The translations under genes were made by a program, and so were the position numbers. Below, one piece after another: positions 38,858-43,806 of a DNA stretch of 43,806 nt; position 1 is the first letter of the stretch; the number at the start of each line of letters is the position of its first letter. The DNA comes from Candidatus Bilophila faecipullorum (lineage in GTDB: Bacteria; Desulfobacterota; Desulfovibrionia; Desulfovibrionales; Desulfovibrionaceae). The notes below the pieces were generated by a model. That model was not told where the DNA came from and ran no database searches. It was given only the letters and a program-made list of their open reading frames with translations. The DNA lies in the NCBI GenBank assembly GCA_944326695.1, contig CALVEZ010000028.1, positions 1 through 43,806 of the forward strand, read 5' to 3'.

Positions 38858-40471
38858 TTATTCGTTTCCGCCATATTCCCAGCTTTTTTCGATCTTGAAA
38901 TATTCCTCGGTGCGCAGCCACTTGGGCGGGTTATGGTAGTTGTATTCCTTGCCGCCGTCCCAATCGGCCTTGTAATCCTGGGCTTCCGGATAGTGGAAAA
39001 AGCCTTTCTGCATGGCCAACAGGCCGCTTGAGACCAGACCGGTCGGGTCGCGTGCGTCCACTTCGCGCGAGATGTTGTGAATCCAGGTGTTTTTACGGGA
39101 ATAGGGGCAGACGCCCACGCAGATGCGGCAGCCGGAAGGCTCGCGGGTTGCCGCGCTGGACCACTGCAAAAAGCATTTTTCGCCGTCGTTGTGCCACCTG
39201 CGGAAGCCGCGCACGACCTCGTCCGGTTCGCTGCTTTTGGTGATAGCTCCCGAGGGGCAGGACTCGGCGCAGAGCTTGCACTTTCTGCAGAATTTACGCA
39301 CGCCGAAGTCAATGGGCTTATCATATTCGAACTCGATATTGGTGACCATTCCGGCCAGGCGCACGTTCATTCCCAGTTCCGGGGTAATCAGCGTGCCGAC
39401 GCGGCCCAGTTCGCCAAGGCCGGCCAGTGCGCCGTAAGGCGGCATAATCAGCTCGTAGTTCACCGGCGGCATCTGCGGCCTGGAGGGGTAGCCGAGCTCC
39501 TGAATAAAGTGCTCCAGTAGCGCGCAGATGGAGAAAAGCCGGGAGTAGCCGTCAAAAGACGTGCTGTAAGCCGTGGCGCTGAGAGCGGTATCCCAGTGCA
39601 TGGGCACGCCGAAGACGATCAGGCTTTTCCAGTGCTTGGGCACATCCGTGCCCCAGACGTTGCGGCCGCGGTTGGGGATGCCCGAGTCCAGATGGTCGTC
39701 CTTGATACCGCGCATGTAGTTGGTAAACATGAAAGTAGGGTCGAACTTGCATATCCCCACCAAGGTGGCCCCAAAAGCGTGGGTCACTGCCTTGATCAGT
39801 TCCGAGGCATGGGCAGGCGATTTGAACTCCATGGGCTTTTTGCGCCAGATTTTGCGGAAGTCCCATTCCTCCGGCGGGTTCGGGGCGGTATCCACGGGGG
39901 AAAGCGGGTGCGAAATCTGACCGAAAGCGAAATTGCCGTCATAGGGGTACATCACGTGAAGGTGCGCGGCATGGTAGGCCGAGGAAATGGCATAGCGCAC
40001 GTTCTTGCCGCCCTCCTTGTAGTACTCCTGATTTTGCCTGGCCCCGGCAGCTAGGGCTTTCATCATGATTTCAAAAGATTCAGGTCTTTTACGGTAGTAA
40101 TCACCCACCGGTCCGGGCAGTTTTTCCAGACCCATCTCCGGGGTCCAGCGGCCGGACTGCATGAGCGGAAGTATGCTGAAAGTACGCTCATGCATGAACT
40201 CCGTGTAATGCGGGCGTTCGACCGGCCCTACCGGTTTGAAGCCGGTGGGGATTTCCACTTGGAACGGTTTGCGGTTGAAGAACTGCCCCTTGTTGGTACG
40301 GTCGGCAACTCCCGTGTAGGCCTGCCCGGATTGGCCGATCTGCACGCCGGCCACGGCCAGGCCGCCGAGAGTAGCACCGGCCGCAGCGACGCCGCCGAAT
40401 TTCATGAAGTTACGCCTGGACGTATCAACTTTTTGTGAGTTCGCTGACTTGTCCTTGCTTTTATCTGACAT
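38858..40471 (-). CDS. rdhA: Reductive dehalogenase catalytic subunit
   Basis: Corrinoid/Fe-S enzyme that removes halogen from an organohalide as terminal reductase. 537 residues. Tat signal SRRNFMK (residues 18-24) then a hydrophobic stretch. The middle contains PPYGALAGLGELGR, a conserved RdhA segment at the cobamide site. Two 4Fe-4S sites: C395, C398, C401, C405 (CRKCKLCAESCP) and C433, C448, C451, C455 (CRICVGVCP). The order Tat leader, corrinoid-binding core, two clusters matches respiratory RdhA. No DxHxxG motif is expected in this class. Substrate cannot be predicted. A membrane anchor gene follows immediately. Related epoxyqueuosine reductases lack the Tat leader, which argues against that alternative. 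Confidence 0.93.
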   Translation of the reverse strand: MSDKSKDKSANSQKVDTSRRNFMKFGGVAAAGATLGGLAVAGVQIGQSGQAYTGVADRTNKGQFFNRKPFQVEIPTGFKPVGPVERPHYTEFMHERTFSILPLMQSGRWTPEMGLEKLPGPVGDYYRKRPESFEIMMKALAAGARQNQEYYKEGGKNVRYAISSAYHAAHLHVMYPYDGNFAFGQISHPLSPVDTAPNPPEEWDFRKIWRKKPMEFKSPAHASELIKAVTHAFGATLVGICKFDPTFMFTNYMRGIKDDHLDSGIPNRGRNVWGTDVPKHWKSLIVFGVPMHWDTALSATAYSTSFDGYSRLFSICALLEHFIQELGYPSRPQMPPVNYELIMPPYGALAGLGELGRVGTLITPELGMNVRLAGMVTNIEFEYDKPIDFGVRKFCRKCKLCAESCPSGAITKSSEPDEVVRGFRRWHNDGEKCFLQWSSAATREPSGCRICVGVCPYSRKNTWIHNISREVDARDPTGLVSSGLLAMQKGFFHYPEAQDYKADWDGGKEYNYHNPPKWLRTEEYFKIEKSWEYGGNE

Positions 40472-40488
40472 GACAACCTCCTTAAAGA

Positions 40489-40998
40489 TTAATCAAGTGT
40501 GGTAGCCCGTATGGGGTCATATTGCTCCAAGCCCGGTCGCAGGCCCGGAAAAACCTTGTCCATCTCCGTGGCAAAACGCCGCGCTTTTTCTGGCTCCTGC
40601 TCCGTGAGCAAAGCCAGTTTGCGTAGCATCAGCGGAACGGCTTCGTAGTCTATGGCTGCAGCCTGGCTGTAGGCCTTCGCGGCTTCCTGGTGGCGCTCCA
40701 GCCCTATGAGGGCCTCGGCTGAAAGAAGCAGGGCCGTAAAGTCGATGGGAACGCTTGCCAAAAGCTCGGCGCACAGGGCCAGGCCCTGCTCATGGCGCCC
40801 GCTCATTACCAGGCAAATGGCGCATCCTCTTTTGCTTTCGGGATGATACGGCGCAAGCTCAAGGGCCTTTTCAAAAAACGGCATGGCGGGCAGGTAATCC
40901 CCGGCTTGGAGAAAAGCCTCGCCAGCCATGTATTGCCAATATGGGTTATCCGGCTCTTGCGCGGCCTTGGCCTGATAATTGTTTTCATATTCTTTCAT
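40489..40998 (-). CDS. TPR-repeat protein at the head of the rdh operon
   Basis: 169 residues made of about four tetratricopeptide-like helical pairs (PYWQYMAGEAFLQAGDYLPA, then the next repeat with FFEKALELAP, GLALCAELLA, AAKAYSQAAAID). No signal peptide, so cytosolic. It starts about 26 bases after the predicted sigma-54 start and ends 17 bases before rdhA. TPR proteins form scaffolds; here it may be a chaperone for RdhA or corrinoid loading before Tat export (inference). rdh operons often contain the trigger-factor-like RdhT for such a role, which is not seen here. Confidence 0.8.
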   Translation of the reverse strand: MKEYENNYQAKAAQEPDNPYWQYMAGEAFLQAGDYLPAMPFFEKALELAPYHPESKRGCAICLVMSGRHEQGLALCAELLASVPIDFTALLLSAEALIGLERHQEAAKAYSQAAAIDYEAVPLMLRKLALLTEQEPEKARRFATEMDKVFPGLRPGLEQYDPIRATTLD

Positions 40999-41034
40999 TT
41001 GAGACCGCCTAATAGGCTATTTTTACTATCTATC

Positions 41035-41050
41035 TCCAAAAAATATGCCA
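41035..41050 (-). promoter_or_regulatory. Near-consensus sigma-54 promoter of the rdh operon
   Basis: Minus strand TGGCATATTTTTTGGA. The -24 GG and the -12 element are separated by the canonical 10 bases. The -24 box TGGCA matches; the -12 box reads TTGG instead of TTGC. Transcription would start near 41024, about 26 bases before the TPR gene. Supported by the divergent sigma-54 activator gene. Confidence 0.6.
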
Positions 41051-41120
41051 ATGCATTATAGATATTTATTACAGTATGTTATTGAATATCAGGAAAAAGA
41101 CAGAGAAAAGAAATTGCTTT

Positions 41121-41160
41121 ATTATACAGAAAAAAATACTATAAGATAATTCTGTATAAT
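41121..41160. promoter_or_regulatory. Perfect inverted repeat, likely activator binding site
   Basis: ATTATACAGAA (41121-41131) and TTCTGTATAAT (41150-41160) are exact inverted copies, 29 bases apart centre to centre. They lie about 100-135 bases upstream of the expected sigma-54 start, the usual enhancer distance, and just before the activator's own start codon, so the activator may also control itself. Confidence 0.6.
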
Positions 41161-41175
41161 CAACGAGAGAAACAA

Positions 41176-42852
41176 ATGAATATTGCCACCCAATTCGACT
41201 TGTACCGCGATGTCACCCTGGCCATTACCAGCAGCCTCGATATCGGTCAGGCGCTGGGAAGAACTTTCGAGGCCTTTTCCAAGTACTTGCCGCTGAGTGC
41301 TATTTCTTTCCACGAGTACAGGGCCGATCTGGAGGCCGCCAAAGTGTATTACCTGGTTACGCCGGAGGGCTTCAGAGAGGTAGATATGGTTGTGCCCCTA
41401 AAACGGGAGGCCGTGCTCGACATGATTGACGTCAGAAAGCCGTACGGGCAACGAATCTTCCCCTGTAACCACGACGAGCCCACGGGAACAGCCATTTCAA
41501 AGGCGATAAGCAAGTATGCGCCGGATATCCCCAGAGCGCACATGTGCAATATTCTTTCTATCGGGGATAACATTTTGACCCACATGTCCTTACTGGGAAC
41601 CCACCCGGACTGTTATACCAAAGAACATTGCGCCATGGTCGCTCCCCTGCTCCCCCCCATGTCACTGGCCATATCCAACTTGATGCAGTTCAAGATGAAC
41701 GAAGAGTTTCGCATCAAACTCGGGCTTAAAAACACTTCTCTAAAGGCTGAATTGGAGGTATTGAGCGATAACCCGCTGGTGGGCGCCAACCAGGGCCTTG
41801 CTGCGGTCTTTAACAGCATCCGCCAGCTTTCCTCGCGTGAAACGCCGGTGCTGATAACCGGCGAAACCGGCACGGGTAAGGATGTTATCGCCAACCTCAT
41901 CCAGTGCATGTCGCCTCGGCGCGAGGGGCCGTTCGTCAAGGTAAACTGCGGCGCGCTGCCCGAGACCTTGATGGACAGCGAACTCTTCGGGGTGGAAAAA
42001 GGCGCTTACACAGGCGCTTCCAGCTCACGCCCTGGCCGGTTCGAGCAGGCCGACGGAGGAACGATCTTTCTTGATGAAATAGGCGAGCTCACCCCGCAGG
42101 CCCAGGTCCGTTTGCTCCGGGTATTGCAAAACCGCGAGGTGGAGCGCCTAGGTGGCACCAAATCCCGGCCGGTGGACATACGCATTATAGCCGCGACCAA
42201 CAGCAATCTGGAATCAATGCTGCAAAACGGCACATTCAGGGAGGATTTATATTACCGGCTGAATGTATTCCGCATTCACGTACCGCCGCTACGCGAGCGC
42301 AGGGAAGATTTGGTGCAGCTGATCATGCATTTCGCCAAAAAAGTGGCCAAGCGCTTTAACATCGACACCCCAAAACTTGACCTCGCAACCTTGGATCAGC
42401 TTATGGCCTATTCTTGGCCGGGCAATGTGCGGGAACTCGAGAACCTGGTGGAGCGTGCCATGGTGTTGAGCCCGCACAGCCCCATTAACTTAAGCCCCTT
42501 GCTGCCGGAGGACCCCTCCTGGTATCTGAACTCCGACCAGGGCATGAGCTCTTTGGAAAAGCTTATAGACAAGCGGATCGCGGCTATTTTGGGTAATGGA
42601 AAACTGCTGCAAAACACGCAGGTTCTGCGTGCGGACACAGGCTTTGAAAAATCCGGCCAGCTAAAACGCGCGGAGATGAACGGCGCTTCCAGCCTTAATG
42701 AGGTGATGGTCGCCGCCATACAAGACGCCCTAAGCAAGTGCCAAGGCAAAATCAACGGACCAGGCGGCGCTGCGGAGGCGCTGGACATTAACCCCAGTAC
42801 CCTGCGCCAGCGCATGCGCAAATTCGGCATTTCAGCCAATAAATTCAAATAA
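41176..42852 (+). CDS. Sigma-54-dependent activator (GAF-like sensor, AAA+, Fis)
   Basis: 558-residue transcription activator divergent from the rdh operon. N-terminal about 170 residues form a GAF-like sensing domain without an obvious receiver (FEAFSKYLPLSAISFHEY, later a Cys/His-containing part: FPCNHDEP, HMCNILS, HPDCYTKEHC). AAA+ domain: Walker A GETGTGKD (from residue 229), sigma-54 loop GAYTGA (276-281, Tyr where Phe is usual), GTIFLDEIGE, and R-finger region FREDLYYRLNVF. C-terminal Fis-type helix-turn-helix (GGAAEALDINPSTLRQRMRKFG). Gene context makes it the regulator of the dehalogenase genes, perhaps sensing an organohalide or aromatic inducer (inference). FhlA and XylR/DmpR-type activators have a similar layout. 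Confidence 0.9.
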   Translation: MNIATQFDLYRDVTLAITSSLDIGQALGRTFEAFSKYLPLSAISFHEYRADLEAAKVYYLVTPEGFREVDMVVPLKREAVLDMIDVRKPYGQRIFPCNHDEPTGTAISKAISKYAPDIPRAHMCNILSIGDNILTHMSLLGTHPDCYTKEHCAMVAPLLPPMSLAISNLMQFKMNEEFRIKLGLKNTSLKAELEVLSDNPLVGANQGLAAVFNSIRQLSSRETPVLITGETGTGKDVIANLIQCMSPRREGPFVKVNCGALPETLMDSELFGVEKGAYTGASSSRPGRFEQADGGTIFLDEIGELTPQAQVRLLRVLQNREVERLGGTKSRPVDIRIIAATNSNLESMLQNGTFREDLYYRLNVFRIHVPPLRERREDLVQLIMHFAKKVAKRFNIDTPKLDLATLDQLMAYSWPGNVRELENLVERAMVLSPHSPINLSPLLPEDPSWYLNSDQGMSSLEKLIDKRIAAILGNGKLLQNTQVLRADTGFEKSGQLKRAEMNGASSLNEVMVAAIQDALSKCQGKINGPGGAAEALDINPSTLRQRMRKFGISANKFK

Positions 42853-42907
42853 TTCAGGAATAATCCATTTGCAAAATCGACTGTCTGGCAAAAACAGCGG
42901 CATAGGG

Positions 42908-43447
42908 CCTATAAACCTGCATAACCGGCAAAACATGATGATGCCGGGACACACAGCATTGATGCGTACACCTTTTTGTGCCTAATAGAGCGCCGCCGTC
43001 CGGGTGAGACCGATAATGCCGTACTTGGAGGCGATGTATGCCGCCTGACGGGAAAACCGGTGACGCCTCTCCGTGAAGAGCAGTTGACGATTGCTCCGCC
43101 GCCGCTTTGGAGCAGGGCCGGAATTTGATATTTCATGCAGGTAAAAATATCGCGTAGATTGACTGCCATGGTCTTGTTGTAATCCTGGTAGCTCATTTCA
43201 GCGGCTGGAATCTGCGGCGTGTGGAGGCCCGCGTTGTTATAGGTGGTGTTCAACCTGCCGTAATTTTTCATTGTTTTTCAAGCATGGAGACAACATCCTC
43301 CTCCTTGGAAACGTCGCAGGCCCCCCATAGCGATAAGCCCCGCTTTGGTGGGAGACTCCGCAGCTGCATGCGCTTTGTCGGCCTGCACGTCCGCGAGCAC
43401 GACGGAATTCCCCAGCATCTGAAAAGCCTTGGCTGTGGAAAACCATT
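42908..43447 (-). pseudogene. Decayed short-chain dehydrogenase/reductase
   Basis: Fragments of one SDR gene are spread over three frames: AKAFQMLGNSVVLADVQ (cofactor-binding part), CDVSKEEDVVSMLEK, YGRLNTTYNNAG (the NNAG motif), VNLRDIFTCMKYQIP, GGGAIVNCSS (catalytic Ser), then after a shift YIASKYGIIGLT (catalytic YxxxK), an in-frame stop, and GVRINAVCPGI. Frameshifts and a nonsense codon make it inactive. The N-terminal glycine motif is missing: the gene is cut off at the junction with the recombinase gene. Confidence 0.75.
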
Positions 43448-43455
43448 CTCGTAAT

Positions 43456-43806
43456 TCATACCAAGAATACCAGCAAACGTAGCAAGAGCATCCAGTTAAG
43501 ATTCAGTTTCAATTTTTGAATGACATCCGTCATCCACGTCTTCGCAGCCCAGTCACCAGCATAGTTCTCCGTTACTCCCATATCCACCATCTTATGCCCA
43601 ACAGCGGCCTGAAGCATGGAAAGGTCCACACGGGCTTCCTTGTGCAGATACTCGATCACCGTATGGCGGAAGCTATGGAAAGCCTTGGTGCTCGGCTCAC
43701 CATGTTGTCCACCTACTCCGACAGAACGGCGATAGCGCGTGAACCAGTGCGTCAGGGCGGAACCGAGCTTCACAGTGGCATGGTTCACGGCGTTTACTCT
43801 TTCCTG
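43456..43806 (-). CDS. Tyrosine recombinase/integrase, C-terminal part (runs off the window)
   Basis: The frame is open to the window edge, so the N-terminus lies beyond base 43806. The visible part has the catalytic boxes of phage-type tyrosine recombinases: FHSFRHT (His and Arg), AAVGHKMVDMG (His), and TENYAGD with the nucleophile Tyr. The last 20 residues are hydrophobic and unusual, possibly because the normal end was replaced at the junction with the SDR relic. An integrase here suggests an attachment site or island edge. Confidence 0.8.
   Translation of the reverse strand, partial: QERVNAVNHATVKLGSALTHWFTRYRRSVGVGGQHGEPSTKAFHSFRHTVIEYLHKEARVDLSMLQAAVGHKMVDMGVTENYAGDWAAKTWMTDVIQKLKLNLNWMLLLRLLVFLV

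Overview
The window looks like a chromosome segment of a sulfate-/sulfite-reducing deltaproteobacterium of the Desulfovibrionaceae type. This rests on a molybdenum aldehyde oxidoreductase very close to the Desulfovibrio gigas Mop protein (compared from memory), a gene block that resembles a conserved Desulfovibrio cluster, several sigma-54 activators and a reductive dehalogenase operon. Core genes are GC-rich. Four stretches are clearly AT-rich: about 1150-2520, 26811-28500, the two specificity domains of hsdS, and 34410-35280. No species assignment is possible from sequence reading alone.

Layout. 1-5240: an orphan TRAP-type binding protein (-), a long AT-rich gap, then an NhaC-type antiporter and isoaspartyl dipeptidase (+). 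5428-8290: a tight minus-strand operon ruvA-ruvB-thyX-pgpA. 8541-17493: a minus-strand cluster that starts with aldehyde oxidoreductase and continues with a flavin/Fe-S oxidoreductase, a two-CxxC small protein, a methyltransferase, a C_GCAxxG_C_C protein, a radical SAM protein and a CoA-ligase-like enzyme; five genes are joined by 1- to 4-base overlaps. 17755-23940: two small proteins, then a large hybrid histidine kinase followed directly by a REC-PAS-sigma-54 response regulator. 23968-26810: CYTH phosphatase (-) and typA/bipA (+).

26811-43806 is accessory. It begins with gene debris (a 36-residue start of a phage ERF-type recombinase gene and ankyrin-repeat genes). Next is a complete type I restriction-modification operon hsdM-hsdS-hsdR. 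Its specificity gene carries a (GA)28 tract exactly between the two target-recognition halves; at this repeat count the gene is split, and one unit fewer would give a full-length 437-residue protein. The two halves are paralogous. After an AT-rich gap with an IS5-like transposase scrap comes a minus-strand reductive dehalogenase operon: TPR protein, rdhA, rdhB, rdhC (FMN-binding), a previously easy-to-miss 47-residue membrane protein, apbE, and a SphA-like outer-membrane protein. A divergent sigma-54 activator sits upstream, with a near-consensus -24/-12 promoter and a perfect 11-bp inverted repeat at enhancer distance. The window ends in a decayed short-chain dehydrogenase and the C-terminal part of a tyrosine recombinase, so the dehalogenase block is bordered by mobile-element traces on both sides.

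No tRNA, rRNA or CRISPR array was recognised.
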